From Cymodocea nodosa (lineage: Eukaryota; Streptophyta; Magnoliopsida; Alismatales; Cymodoceaceae): a DNA stretch of 64,000 nucleotides. The notes beneath the pieces are model-generated. The model saw nothing but the letters and a program-made list of their open reading frames with translations, made no database searches and was not told the origin of the DNA. A program made the position numbers and the translations under genes. Shown here one piece after another: positions 11,701 to 25,322 of this stretch; the first letter of the stretch is position 1; each line of letters begins with the position of its first letter. The stretch lies in assembly GCA_036874045.1 (NCBI GenBank), contig CM072338.1, positions 15,336,501-15,400,500 on the forward strand, read 5' to 3'.

Positions 11701-14700
11701 AGGAAGATTAGGGATTTTGGGGTATTCAACTATGGCAAAGGTTACTTTAGTGGATGATTCGATGGCCAACTTTGCATCCCTTGTATTCACTATGGATGAA
11801 AAATTCATCCATCTGAGCACTATTAAGAGAAATTTAGTTGTCTGTTTGCTCCATCTTCATTTGCCTATGTTGTTTATGTTGAATCCTCCTTTGATCATAC
11901 TAAAGCAACCTCCTCCTTTGACCCTCAAATGGTCTAAGTCTCCCAAGTAGACTACAATGAACTAATGATCTTATAAGCTCAATAGAGTAGTGAAGTGACC
12001 GTTGCACATGTTCTCTTGTCTAGTACTCTTGTCTTTCATACATCTTCTCTTACTAATTATTGGATTATAGATTCTAGAGCTTCCAATTATATTTTTGATA
12101 ACATTTTTTTTTTCAACTACCTTACTTAATTTTCTAATATTAATTTAGTTACCCTTGTTGATGTTCATAGTTGCTTTGTATTCAGTGAAGATACTATACC
12201 CATTAATTCCAACATATCTTTAGACAAAATACTTTATGTTCCTAATTTTCTAGTGAACTTATTATCTATTAGCACTATTACTAAACACTTAATGTTTTAT
12301 TACATTTTATTTTTTTATTTCACTTTTCAAGATCTATAGATAAGGAGGGGAATTAGTATGGGCCATGATCAGGTGTTTACCTTCTTGCCAATGATGATAT
12401 ACCTTATAGATTTGCATTGTTGATAACTTCTAGTGACTCTTTCTTATTGTGGCATCATCATCTTAGACATTTGTTGCTTTGCAGATTGCATAAGATTTCA
12501 TTGAATTTTAATTAATCGTTTTGGTTGTTAGTCTTATATTATGAGCAAACAATTTCGTATTATTTATAACAGTCAAAAATTGTCATCTACTTCAAAGTTA
12601 TTTGATTAAGTATATTGTGATATTTAGAGATCCTCTTAGGTTATGTCTGTTTTTGAATTCGTTATCATGTAATCTTTATTAATGATTTTTCTTGAGTCTC
12701 TTGGTTGTTTTTGTTGAAAAATTGTTGAAATATCTTTGATGCAATTTGAAATTTCCTTAATAAAATTTAAACTCAATTTTTCCTTTTAAACTTTTTTGTA
12801 CAAATAATGCTCTTGAGTTTACTCAATCTGATATTATCTCTCTTTACATTGAGCATAATATAATTTATTAGACAATTTGTGCACATATTTTAGAGTAAAA
12901 TGATGTTGCAGAACGCAACATTGACATCTTTTAGATGTTGTTTGTATCTTTATGATTGAAATGAATGTGTTTAAGTACTTGTGATTTGATATTGTTGTCA
13001 TCTTCTCTTATCTTATGAATTGTATATCATCTCTTTTGAGAGTTTCTATTCTTTTACGACGTCTCTTGCCAGATAAGGAACTTTTCTCTCTTCCTCTCAA
13101 AGTTTTCAAATGTATGACATTTGTTAAGAATATTTCTTTAAGCTTAGATAAATTTTTTCCTTGGTCTATTAAGTGTATTTTTGTTGGCTATTCTCAAACT
13201 CAAAAAGGTTATCGGTATTTTCGCCTATCCACTTGTTAATATCTTGTTTTGGTTGATGCTTTTTTTAAGAGGATGTTCCTTTTTTTTCTCCATAGGTGAG
13301 TCTACTTTTTCCTTCTTATCTTAGTTATTTGCCATTGATCCTTCTCTTGCCCTTGATGAGCTCTTCCTAATGTTAGAAGTTCTACCTTAGCAACCTTCAC
13401 TACAAGTTTATTAGCAGTGACAACATAGTGTGCCTCTTGCCTCTTTAATTTCACCAACATCTTCTACCATTACAGATCGTGCCTCCTTTAATTTAGTCCT
13501 TTGTAAAGACATCTGTGCTTATACTACTCATTCTATTTTTCATTTTGTCTCTTATGATTTCCTCTCCCTTACACATAAAAACTTTGTCTTTGCCATCACT
13601 ATCAAATCTATTCCTAAGAATTATTAAGAGGTGCTTACCTTTCTACCTTGAAAGCAAGTTATGGATGTTAAAATACATGCGTTATGTGCATAAGAGACAT
13701 GATAGCTTGCTCTCCATCCTATAGATGCTCCTATTGTTAGGTCTTCACCATTAAGTACAAGCCTAATGGTTCAATAAAATGTCATAAGACTTGCTTGATC
13801 GTCTATGGTTTCACTTAGACTCATGATATTGATTATTCTGAGACATTCTTTTTTGTGACTCATTTTAATTTTATATATGTTATTGTTTTCTTAGCGGTCA
13901 ACCAATCTTAGACTCTCTCTCAATTGGATGTGCAAAATACCTTTTTCTATGGTAATCTTTTAGAAGAAGTCTTCATAAAGCAATCTCTAAGTTATGTTAT
14001 TTAGGAGAAGAATTAAGTTCGTCAGTTATGCAAGAGTGTATAGTTGAGAGTTCTATATTCATTAAGAAGCACTCATTTAGTTATACTATCATAGTAGTGC
14101 ACGTTGATGATGTATTTTTGACAGGTAATGATATTGTTGATATTAATGTTACCAAAGTCTTTCTTATACAACACTTTGTGATTAAGGATATGGGAAAGTC
14201 GAGGTACTTCTTGGATATTGAGTTTGCCTATTCTAAAGGCAAAATAACCCTCTCTTAAAAGTAATATACACTTGATCTATTAAAGAAAACATAACTACTG
14301 GTGCGCAAACCATAGTAAACTCTGGTAGAGCCCATTCCTCTCTTTTGGGATACAAACTTCGAGTTATTTGAAGATGTTTTGGACAATATCGCAAATTAAT
14401 TAGAAAACTTATTTATCATACTGTAACTCAACCAAATATCTCATTTACTGTTGGTTTTTTGAGTCAGTTTATGAAAGAGTCTAGAGATGTCTATTGTCAT
14501 TGAGTACTACAAGTTGTTATATATATTAAAAGTCATATAAGAAAAGGATTAATCTACTCCAATAATGACTATCTAAATGTTGTTGCCTATTCTAATTCTA
14601 GAAATGTAGGTGATAGAGTAGACAAAAAATCTATCTCTAATTATTATACTTATATTGGAAGTAATCTTATGACATGGAAGAGTAAAAAAACAGAATGTCG

Positions 14701-15198
14701 TCTCTAAGTGTAAAAGTTGAGTATAGAGTTATGTCATAAACTACTAGTAAACTAGTATGGATATGATCTCTACCGATAGAACTTGAAGTTTGTGTTCCAA
14801 CTCCAATGGTCATGCATTATGATAATCAAGTTGTTATATATATTGTTAGCAATGATACTTTTTATGAGTATACAAAATGTATTGAAGTTGATTATCATTA
14901 TATCCATTAACTCTTGGAAAGAGAAATCATCAATGCACCTTACACTTGATCTTCTTAATAGATTGTAGATATATTTACCAAGAGTCTTTATATGGATCAT
15001 TTCAATAACTTTTGTAATAAGCTGAGTTTGTTTAATCTTTACTCTCCACCTTGAAGGGGAGTGTTAAAGTATAAATGAGTATATGGAGCAGTGTATTCGG
15101 ATCTTGGATCCGTATTGTACTTGTATATATATATTCTTAATCATCAATGGAATCCCTAATCTCTTTTATTTTCCCTAATCCCCATTTACACTCTAACA
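11690..15198 (+). mobile_element. Third Ty1/copia relic, 5' end missing
   Basis: In broken + frames: gag zinc-knuckle remnant (PCIHYG..HPSEH.WEKF, about 11780-11840), protease WIIDSRASNYIFD (about 12060-12100), integrase C-terminus (open 13015-13239, with VGYSQTQKGYRYF), RT with VHVDDVFLTGND (14098-14133; in many relatives YVDD, here HVDD), RNase H YDNQVVIYIVSNDTFYEYTK (about 14818-14878), polypurine tract (gaagggga, 15053-15060) and a 3' LTR at 15062-15198. No matching 5' LTR was found. Many stops; AT-enriched compared with the neighbour element, suggesting longer decay. Confidence 0.8.
15062..15198 (+). repeat. 3' LTR of the third copia relic
   Basis: 137 bp, begins TGTTAAAG after the polypurine tract and ends CTCTAACA, with the typical ttgtatatatatattc box. 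Its sequence is not close to the 127-bp LTR family at 6517, so it is a different copia lineage. Confidence 0.75.
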
Positions 15199-15960
15199 TA
15201 CTCTTTATGTAATATTTTTCACACTTGTCTTCTTAAATTCCCCATCTAATTTGTATCACAAGTAGTGCGCTAATATATCAGGTGGCTTAATCTTGCTCTA
15301 TCTTCTCCATCCACTCCGTATCACTTCTTGTTGTTTCTGGGGCTCCTATGTGGTCCTCTGAATCTGAGTTTGGCTGGCCAAAACTATCCTCCTTGAGTCT
15401 CCTATTCCGTGTCACCCTCTACCTCAGTCTCATTCATCTTGCCTCTCCTTTCTGCATGGCCATTTTTGATTCCCTAACCTTAATACCTTAGGTTGTCTCT
15501 TATATTGGTATCATATTGATATCTCACGTGTATGATAGCTTGCTACCCTACTTTCCCATGTTATATATGATTTGAGCCATCATTGCATATTTTTATGCCC
15601 TATATTAATATTTTGTTAGTTATGATTGGTAATTATCTCATCATTATTTTGTGATGAATCATGATTGTGTTAGGTTATTAACATTTGATGTATATACATT
15701 GTATCAACTTATTAGTTATTGTTAGAGTATATGAATAAATGGATTAGTGGATTATTATATGGATTTTAGAATTGGGATAAGTTAAGTTTCTGTGGATTTA
15801 GTCTCACATTGCTTGTTATATAATAATCTCTTTTTTGTAGCCTCTGTATATATCTTTTATAATATCTTGTCTTCACATAGATTTAGAATCCAAGTCCTTG
15901 AGAGAGAAAAAGGAGAGCTAGTTGTTGTTGTCACCTTGTCATGGTGGTAATGGCAGACCC
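15199..15960. other. Non-coding, with a possible solo LTR from 15719
   Basis: No genes. From 15719 (TGTTAGAGTATATG) to about 15900 the sequence has LTR-like features: TG start, a tctcacattgc motif and TATA-like runs (ctgtatatatc). No end with CA or partner LTR was found, so the call is weak. Confidence 0.3.
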
Positions 15961-15989
15961 AAACAAGATCAGGTTTTGCAGAGAATTCC

Positions 15990-17560
15990 TTTATTATTGT
16001 TAAGTTTATAACAATAGATCATCTCTTGAGCACAAACGAAACTATGAGTGAAACTTCACCCCATCATAAAAGCTGTTTGGGATTTGTGCACTAACAATGT
16101 ACTGGAAGAAAGCCGGAGAAAACCCATCCAGTCCAGTTCCGGAGGCTTCTCTTCTGCCATGAAAACCTCTTGTTTAATTTCTTGAGTCATAATGTGGGCA
16201 ATTGTAGGAAGGTTGGGTTCCAACATGGCCTCCAGCACCTGCATCTTTGTAATTTGCATTTGTAAAATTCTGCACTGACAACCTCCATTGCATTTCCACT
16301 GGATTCCAGTCCATTTGTACCAATCTTCAAGATTGCATTGATTTTACTTCTTTCAGTTGCACATTTGTGGAAGGACTTGGTATTCCCTTCACCCTCCTTA
16401 AGCCAAATCTCCCTGGACCTCTATCACTAAGACACCTCCTCTATCTACAGCCTATTAGCCACCTCTTACTTGGCAGAGTGTTTTTCAACATATTCTTTTT
16501 TCTGCCAGGTCCTGGGACTTCAATTTGTGCAGCCAGCTAATACATTCCCAAGCTTGTGTCTTCCTCTTCTTCCAATGCATTTTTGTTCCTTGCACCCAAG
16601 TACCATCTTCTTAGTTATTGTTAGTTTCCACAAAAATCTGCAAATTTTACCAGGTGAACTGCTGTCTCTTTTATTCAAACATCTTGCAAACTCAAGACAT
16701 CAATCCATTTAGAAAATAGCCTCATGTCCCATTGGAATCACCCCTGTAGATTTTTCCTGTGACCCATGGGGTTTGTTAAAGTCCCTCATGATCAATCACA
16801 GAAGCTACCATTGGCGCATAACACCTGCACCTCTTGCAAACATGCTTGCTTCCCTAAGGATTAAGACCATAAACAGGTGTGCAATGCTAAAGGTTTCCAA
16901 TCACCGGGCATTTAGGAAAACAGACCAGCAAGAATACCGTCCAACATATCTACCCTTCTCAAGGAGATGCTTACCATTACAGACAACAAGGATGCCTCCA
17001 AAAGCTTCATTAGGTTCCTTGATCACATATCTATCTATATGCTTTCCACCTAGCCTATGAAGGCCTCCCTTTTAATCATTTTCATCTCACTCTCCTAAAT
17101 GCGGGCAATGGTTATAGCTTGAGTGTGACTAAGTCTACCATGTTAGGAGGCCGCCCTAGCACTCTAGGATCCCACAAGAGGGCTCCCAGAAGGGGTTTGA
17201 AAGGTGTAAAGTTACCAGTTCCTCCCCCATGGTCAAGCTTGTCAATAGTTTAGCATGAGCCTCAGTCACTTCTTAACGACCTCCTGTCAGACTGCTTCAT
17301 TGCATCTTGATCCATTTGCCTCAAATTAACACCAAGGCAGCCCACTCTTTCATGTATGAAGTGTAATGGCTTGGAATCCCTTACTAGACCACATCTTGAA
17401 ACTGGTGAAAAGCTTTCAAGTGGACAATGTCTTCCCATCAGCTCGATGGGCTCTACTTAATGCAGGCCATGAAAAGACAAGAATTTGAGTAGGCTTCCAT
17501 TTTGGTCCTTTTGTTGAAATCAAACTGTAAAAGCAGTTCGAAGTGATCCTTCATTTAATG
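15990..17560 (-). pseudogene. LINE (non-LTR) retrotransposon relic
   Basis: The - strand gives pieces of a plant L1-type pol: an endonuclease part with a GDFN-like RDFNKPHGS (about 16790), the linker before RT with WLKEGEGNTKSFHKCA (about 16400-16350), and TQEIKQEVFMAEEKPPELDW (about 16190-16130), matching the region before the RT palm. A further endonuclease-end match (SDHFELLLQ.DFNKR, about 17540-17500) lies upstream of the GDFN motif, the wrong order for one element, so the relic is rearranged or double. All frames have stops. Confidence 0.65.
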
Positions 17561-18451
17561 GAAGACATATGCTAATACTATACTAGCTATTTGTTAGTAC
17601 TCAGGGAAATAACTGCAAATTTTAATGTTTTTAGGTGTATATGTGCAAAGAATCCTATTTTTCTATTGTAATAATTTTATTCAAAAGTTTCTTTAATAGT
17701 TATTTTTTATTATTACTTTTTTTGCTTAAAAGATGTTAAAGGTATTGACCAACAAATTTAAGTGCTACATTGTTCTTCCATAGGAAGTTTTTTTATCATG
17801 TGGAAGATATCCTGAATCCTGAGTGTTCATGGTTGCTTTGAAAATTTATCCCAGCAAGCAATACTGTAAATCATTTTTCTTGTTTACTATTAGTGGCCAA
17901 GAGAATGCTCAAAAGAGAAGGTTGAAAGGGAATGTGCAATGTTTGTTATAATTAACTTATAAAAACCTTTTCTTACTTGGTAAGGATTTCTCCAAGCATT
18001 CCTGGAATAAAAATATCTAGGTTGAATTTTCAGTCATTTGTCTTCATATTCCATGTATGGCATGCATCTTTAGATGCAAATGAAACTTAGCTTTTATTAA
18101 AATTTCAGAGAAGGTACAATACATCTATTTATTGAACAAATAGTTTTCCTTTTCAGTTATTTACTTCAGAATTTCCAAAGATATACGTACTCTTAAAATG
18201 GTATGTGTTTCGTAACAAAAGAGCCTGCCATACTAAATTAGGTTGATGGAAACAATACAGGTGGGACAGAATCCTGAATAACCAAAAGAATACCAAGTTT
18301 TTTTTATGCCCTTCAAGTAAAAGTCCTCTGTTTAAGTTCAGTTACATTTTTCTAGTTTCTTGGATGTAGTCCATCTCCATCATTCTTGCATTCTCCTGAT
18401 GTGGAAAATTAAGTTCCTTTCCTCAGTGCATTGTTCTCTTCATTAAATTAG
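17561..18451. other. Intron-like sequence upstream of the WIT coding exons
   Basis: AT-rich, no coding potential or repeat recognised. It ends with a splice acceptor (ttag, AG at 18450-18451). Confidence 0.5.
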
Positions 18452-18469
18452 GTGAACCCTGAAGAAATA

Positions 18470-21400
18470 ATGGCTGTGGATGGTGATTACATTGGAAACA
18501 AATTTTATGAAGGCATTTCAACAAATGCTGACACAGCATCCGAAGTTGGAGAATTCCTGACAAGGATAGAACTTGAAGTAGCTTATTCTTCAGAGAAGGT
18601 CCTTAATTTGGATATGCTTTTGATGCATATGACTAGCAATGAGAATGATCATGAAACCCTTCTAATAGAAAATGATGTCACTTCTCCTGACTTAATAATA
18701 AAGGCATTTGAAATTGATATACTATCTGGGATTTTGAGTTCAGAGCTGAAGGACATAGACCACTTCATGAAGAGTCTCCAAAATGAAATCACAGATGCTC
18801 ATCAGAGAATATCTTTGACGTCAACCATTGATATTTCTATGGAAGAGATAGAGGAAAAACTGCATGTTGCAGAAGAATCCTTGAAGAAGTCAAGGGATCA
18901 TGTTTCTGAAATTAAAATGCAATCAGCAAAGTTCGAGAGAATCTTGTGCCCTAACAAGCAAGTAACTTGTAGGTCCATTGTTTTCCTTGGAATGCTAATA
19001 TTCTTTCACTAACTAGCACTTTGTTCTATGTTGGCAGAAAATAATTATTTGGAAAATGTTCTGCAGATAGTCAGGCATCCTCTGCTACTGGGTGGAAAAT
19101 GCTATCTATGGAGCAGCAAAAATATACTCTGCGAATGTTGGAAAAATCCTTGGCCAGAGAGCTTGATCTTGAAAAAAACCTCTCAGATGTAAAACATAAC
19201 GAGGAAGAAATAAGATTCAAATTGCACTGTGCAGAACATGAGATCTATTGCTTGGAAGAAGCCCTAGAGACCTTTTCAGAAAGGCTATTTGAGGCTGAAA
19301 ATTCTTCTGAGGTGCTGATAGGCATTTCAAAAGAATTGGCTGGAGAACTCCACCTGGTTCAGTTTAATTTAAGCAGTTCAATTCATCGAGAAAGTGACAT
19401 GAAGCACAGGCTTGAGAACAGCATGCTACAGCTTTCTTCTGAAGAAATTGCAATTAGAGATCTTAGTGCTAATACTGTCAATACAGTTCAGAAAGTAAAG
19501 GATTTAAAGGCCAGTCTTGAAGAAGCAGAGAAGAAAAGCATTGCTGCAAATTCAGAGGCCTTAACATTGAGAGAGAAGGTAAATTCACTTGAACAGCAAT
19601 TGACAGAATCTAGTATCCAGTTGGAACTAAAAAGAACGTCTACTGTGCCATGTCAGGAGAAGCCAAATACATTCAATTCTGAGCTTAGTGACATGGAAAA
19701 TGTTATTAAAAAACTGAAAGAAAACATTTCTAAGGCAGAAAGTAGGGCCATGAATGCAGAATCAAGGTGTATATTATTAGCTGAAGCTAATTCAGAACTT
19801 AATAAAGAGCTTGGTTTTCTTAAAGGTGATGGAGCAAAGAAGGCCACTTTCCTACAGAAAAAGCTTGAAGAATCTGACATGCAGCTAGAACAGGCCAAGG
19901 CATCTGTTGAAGCAATTGAGCAGCAGCAGAACATGCTATATTCTGCATTAAGTGATATGGAACATTTAATTGAGGAATTGAAGAAAAAAGTATCCAAAGC
20001 TGAAAAGCGGGCAGAGAGTGCGGACTCTAAACATAATCTATTGACAGAGACCAATTCAGAACTCAATGACGAACTTGCTTTTTTGAAGGGTAGATTGGAA
20101 TATATGGAGAACTCTCTGTGCCAATCTAATGATGCAAAAATAGCCATGGCAAAGGACATTGGCATCAGGACAAAAATAATAACTGATCTGGTTGCAAGAT
20201 TAGCAATGGAAAGGAAGCGTCTTCAAAAGCAGGTTGGAAATTATTTTTCTTTTTTATAATAAAGAAATTATATTGAAGGTATATGTTTTCGTATACAAAG
20301 GGCTAAAATGCACAGTCCATGTGATGACCCTCAACTCTGGCATAGAAGATGGAAGAGGGGATGTTGAGGCACATGCCTTGTTTTTTTAAAAGAAAGAGGT
20401 TGGGTGTTATGAGTTGAATAAAAAAAGGGGAAAAGGGGTTGTTTATGGGTGTTTAGTAGCTCAATTGTTAAAAAAATGGAAAAGGAAGAAGTTATCATTA
20501 GATAGGTTGAAAGACAGTAAAAAATGTTGATAGGTGGATAAAGAAAGGTTAAAAAATAAAAAGATATGTGGTTGTGGAAGAACTTGAAAATACCAAAGAT
20601 GTCAATTTTTGATTAAAAAGGTAAAAAAGGAAGATGACGGAAAAAAGAAAGTGTTCATGTTCTGCAGAAACATGTTTATGTTTGTGTGCACAAGCATTCA
20701 AATTTTTTTGTGTAGGTGTAATTATTTGTAGTGTGTTGAACAGTGTTCATCTTTATTTATTGTGGAGTTAATGTAATTGACTTTCTCTGTGTTTACGGAC
20801 AATGTGATTGCCTATTCTTCAGGCTTGTTTGTTGCTTGTATGTTGCTACTATACTCCAGTTACGGCAGCACCCATAGCTCTTGTATGTCTCATTACTATT
20901 ATGGCTATCTATTTCCATTTTCAGTTATCTTTTTTATTTTTAATTTTATTTGTGCTTGTTGCAAGGTTGATGCTCCAACCTCAAGAAAAGTGTTAAGATT
21001 TATCATGTATTAATACCGAGTAATAGTTCCAAAAGATCGTGTAACATGTCCCACCATGCAATTTTTATTTATAAAGTTCTAGAAATAATTAATGTGTGCT
21101 ATCAAGGTGGGTGCCAAGCACTCAGGTGTGGACTGCTCATCTTGCCTTACCTTAGTTATGAAGATTTCTATTGGGTGTTTAGTTAAATATATAATTTTAA
21201 AATATTTTTAATGTTCTTCATTGCAAAAAATTATATATATATATATATAGATATAGATATTCTCGTATAGAATATTATTTAAATATATAATCATATATAT
21301 TATAAATTTCCAAAATATGTATACAAGTATTATTACACATTGCATCTTGACGTTATCTTAAGATTTATTTATGTATTTCAATATCATTTAGAAAATAATA

Positions 21401-24400
21401 ATGTTGGAAGGATACATAATTATTATATATACATATACATATATGAATAAAAATAAAAATGGATATTTATATGGACACCTCCCCACTACCTAGGCGCTCT
21501 AGTGTCTTGGCCTACCGCCCAGGTGCCTTAATAAGTATGAATTAATGGAATAAGTTCTTTCACCTTTTCTTGTTTTCACAAAAAGAATTGTGTGATCACA
21601 TTGGTGTTCATGTGGAAGCCCTTTTGGTTTCTAAAAGATTTCTGAGAATTCCTTTAAAAGATGTTTCAATTCCATTTGACTTATAGACAGGTGGTCCCTT
21701 GTAGTTGAGCATAGGTGAAGGGGCACTTTTTCAGCTATTTGTGGTAATTTCTTTATTAGTTTGATGATTGAGATGGCTTCTGATTTCCTACCTTTCAAAC
21801 CTTTTCAAACTCCAAATCAAAATTCCATTTGATGGTTCCTAAATGCCCTCGAATTTCACAATAAGAAAATCTGAGACAGTGATGCCATCCAAGGTTAGTT
21901 CTAGTTAACATTTTCCCATCCTTTGTATATGATCACCATTTGATACCATTACTTCAATACTGATAGGGTTTGACATGATGATGCTGTGACATTCCACCAA
22001 ATGCTCATCAATGAAAGTATGTAGGCTCCCTACGTCTATCAATATTGTCACTATCCATTGTAAGAGGCTCCAATAAACTCTTGTTGTCTTCCACATGGGA
22101 GATTCTGTCATGGCTTGAAGAGAAATCTTCAGAAGTGGGGTTTCTAACTTGTCTTTTCTCACTGTTGGGCTTGTTATCTGCCTCCCCTTTGATATAGAAA
22201 GCTCAAGGCAATTTGCAACAATGACCAGGCACAGACCTTTTGCCACAAGTGAAATAGAGGCCTTTATCATGTCTATCCCCTTTTCTTTCTAGGGACATGC
22301 ACTTGAATGTGGTGGTTGGTTTGTGGTCCAGTCCTTGAGGCCAAGAGGATTCCCTTACTAGGGTCTGTTCATTAGCTTTTCTTGCAGTGGTTGATTTTCT
22401 CCTATTGAGCTCAAGCTAATCCCATTGACAGGGTAGAGAACTTATATATCTAAAGCACCCCTCGGATCTTCTTGTTTAACCCATTCATAAAACAATATTA
22501 AAAAGTTCTCACCAATCCATGGACTTGGTTGGAGAGGTTTTCAAAGCTATCCTGTTACTCTTCAAGTGTTCATGCCTACTAGAGTTCAGTAAGGGGCTCA
22601 GTGCGATCATTGTATTGCATAGGCCCGAATTCTGTCCCTTACCAAAGCTTAGGCATATTCTGTCCTCATGATCTGTGGATGGCTCTTTAAGTACCAATGA
22701 TGCCACTGCAGGGCATCTCCCTTGCCATACAATGATACTAGCATCAACTTGTTCTCTAGAAGGTAAAAAATTTCTTCATTTGATATATATAGTTCTAGGG
22801 ATCCTTGTTTCCATAATAGGTGTAAAAGTCTATTTTAATGTTCTAGTTTGAATTTCTCCATCTAGCTGCAGCTAGTGCTCCTATCATTGATTGGCTAGAC
22901 TCAATGTCCATGCTTCATTTTGAGAATTAATATTCTTGAACCTATCCATGAAGATTTCACAAATAGCGTTGAGCTTGTCCATATGTCTGTGGCTTATATG
23001 ACATTGTTAAACTCTTGGTTGGTGTCCATCAACAACAGAATTGACGTAGAGGAAGGCACTTCAACATAGGATGACACTTTGTTACGATCCCATTGCTGCG
23101 TGCTTGTCACCAATCACTAAAGGGCCACCCAGCATGCTGGCAGTCTATTCTAGAGGTGGTGGAAGAACCCCATGGGTAGGTGAGAACCAGAAGTCAAGTA
23201 TAAGAGAGAGAGATGAGTAAGGAGGAAGAAATATATGCAAGTGATTAATGGTTCTAAAGATGTTTAGCTCTTTCTTCAAAGGTAGTCTTCAAGTATTATA
23301 TCACTTAGAGAATATTAACTTGTTGCAATCTGCAATTTGTCCCATCCATCTGTTTATATGTGACTGCATCATTGCTTCTTGGGTGGGCACGACACCTATT
23401 TACTGAGAATGAATCTTATCACTCCTGTAATAATTGGCTTAGAGTTTCTTTTGCCTTGTTTCCAGTCATTTGTTTGCCTGTTCTATACTTCACGTTGCTT
23501 TGTTTCTTTGGCTTAACTTCTTGAGAAGCTTCTTTTTCTGCAACTACTTTTTTCATGAATTGATATACTGCTCAAACAAAAAGAATATTCCTTTAGTGAG
23601 CATGTATGTCCCAAAGAGCACCTTGAATATACTTGTAACACAGATGAAGGTGATGTCAACACTCAAGCACAGCTCCATTCTTTTATGAATCTGTGAAATG
23701 ATGTGGTACTCATTATTCAGCCATGCAGTATATGTGCTGTCCTTTGATGCAGTTGAATGAGAGTGAGAATGTGCCATAGTTTATGCTGGAGCCATGGATG
23801 TAGAATGCACCGACTAAAGATTGTTGGAATCAACTTACTAAGGTGCTGTGAGCTGGGTGATCAGGAGTATCAGTAGAATGCAGAAGGGACTGGATATTTC
23901 AGGCGGACACAATTTTGGTAAATGATAGCTTGTTGTGGAGAGAGTGAGAGGAGAGGTAAAGTGCAGACTAAAGTTCTAGACAAGTTTAACTAACCGGGAT
24001 AGCCCAGATTCACAAGGTCTCCGGTTCAACTACTATTGCCCCAACTTTGAGAAAACTCTTCATTCTTTCCCACAGGAAATTGTCTAGACTTGCCTAGTGG
24101 ATTGTGATTACTACCATCGTTGGCATGAGATTTACCCTTCGCCTATTGCCTGATTGTTAGCCTTGGTGTGGAGGAATAATTCCCTGGTTTAAAAAAATTC
24201 CTAGAATAGATTCCCTACACTTTTACCATTTTATATGAGAAAAGATCAGACTTCAGATATACCAAGCCATCACCCTCTTTTATAACAAGTATAATCTATT
24301 TCTGCTCTTAAATTTCATCTTTATCTATTTATTTGTTTAGAAAGGATTCACTGAATTTTGAGTATCTCTCTTTGGGAGATTAAGTAGCAGGGCTTTCCCA

Positions 24401-25237
24401 TATTTGCTTTTGGTTTTTTATAATTCTTACTGTAATTATTTAATGAAACTGATTCTTCACAACAGATATCTGCACTAAGAAAAGAAAACAAGATATTGGT
24501 GGACAAGTACCGCAAGATAAATGAAAGTTCACATGCTAGAAGTGAAATTGAAAATGGAAGCAAGATGCCGAAGTCAACCGAAGAATCTATAACAGAAGCA
24601 TCACCGGCAAGCTTTGAGGTGATTTGTCCTTATCATGTTGTATTTGACTTTTAGTCTTTGGACTTGAGTAGAATTTATCATCCATAGTCTGTGGCTGGCA
24701 AATTTGTTTAATTTCATTAAATTAAAGTATAACTACAATGTAGCATCCCATCAAATATTTCATAACAGTGCCAACATCCAAGAACACGCTTTTAGTTAAT
24801 TGACTATTAATACTAGTATCACACTGTGTGATTACATTTATGAGCTTTTGCAACTATGCAACCCTTATTTTGATGGTATTTATCTTAAGCTCTACTCTAC
24901 ATCTACAACTAGAAATAATGCCTATTTTATTCATAAATGACAGTGATGCACCGAACCTTGTTTCTCGTATCACAAAAAAACTTTCCTTTGATGTTTGAAA
25001 TTTCAAAGCTACTTAGATCCAATGCAACAAACAACTAATAATATATCTTTTCAGGTTCAGAATTCTGATATTGTTACCGTCAAAGAACCAAGTGGTACAT
25101 TGAAGGATGAAGCTGTTACAGAAACGAAGCCTGTACATGTAAGAACTATAGGGGCTTCGCAGCTTACACTAAAGCATGTTTTGGTGGTTTCTATGATCTT
25201 GCTCTTGTTAGTACTGACTGCTATGGCTTACAGCTAG
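18470..25237 (+). CDS. WIT: WPP domain-interacting tail-anchored protein (WIT-like)
   Basis: WIT proteins are coiled-coil, tail-anchored proteins of the outer nuclear envelope. In Arabidopsis they anchor RanGAP through its WPP domain and take part in nuclear shape and movement with WIP proteins and myosin XI-i. Model: exons 18470-18961, about 19075-20232, 24466-24618 and 25055-25237; about 661 residues, near WIT1/WIT2 of Arabidopsis. Start is the first ATG after the acceptor at 18451. The N-terminus has the family pattern LTRIELEVAYSSEKVLNLD, followed by MLEKSLARELDLEKNL and long heptad-rich coiled coils (19099-20232). The last exon ends in a hydrophobic tail anchor (VLVVSMILLLLVLTAMAYS). The boundary of the first intron is ambiguous: donor 18962 with acceptor 19074, or donor 18969 with acceptor 19066; both keep frame. 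Other phases match exactly. I cannot choose between WIT1 and WIT2. Confidence 0.88.
20233..21880. other. WIT intron, first part: non-coding repeats
   Basis: No gene. At about 20950-21010 a sequence resembles the end of the LTR element in the Ctf4 gene (ttgttgcaag...atgctccaac, then a purine run and TGTTAA), a likely truncated LTR-element relic. A (TA)n run sits at about 21228-21250. Confidence 0.5.
21780..23060 (-). pseudogene. Ty3/gypsy gag-protease relic inside a WIT intron
   Basis: On the - strand, gag pieces read YGKGDALQWHHWYLKSHPQ (about 22725-22665) and continue in broken frames to about 22400. The protease follows in an open piece at 21905-22270: TILIDVGSLHTFIDEHLVE, then ISIEVMVSNGDHI. 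Relatives have LID-S/T-G-S-x-H-x-FID, so the active-site DSG appears here as DVG. No RT, integrase or LTR was seen, so only the 5' half remains. It lies antisense to the WIT gene. Confidence 0.75.
23061..24465. other. WIT intron, last part
   Basis: Two short open frames at 23470-23777 overlap on opposite strands and show no domain. Nothing else recognised. Ends in the acceptor (aacag) before the 24466 exon. Confidence 0.5.
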
Positions 25238-25322
25238 TTCGGAAATGGGTCCCTTTTTCATTGTGAATGAACCACCCCAAAATTCCATCATCCGGTATAT
25301 ATAATTTTCTCTGTATATTGTG

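Noticed and set aside
23960-24180. Sequence with ggttcaacta resembling a SINE head
   Set aside because: Only one partial Pol III box; too weak.
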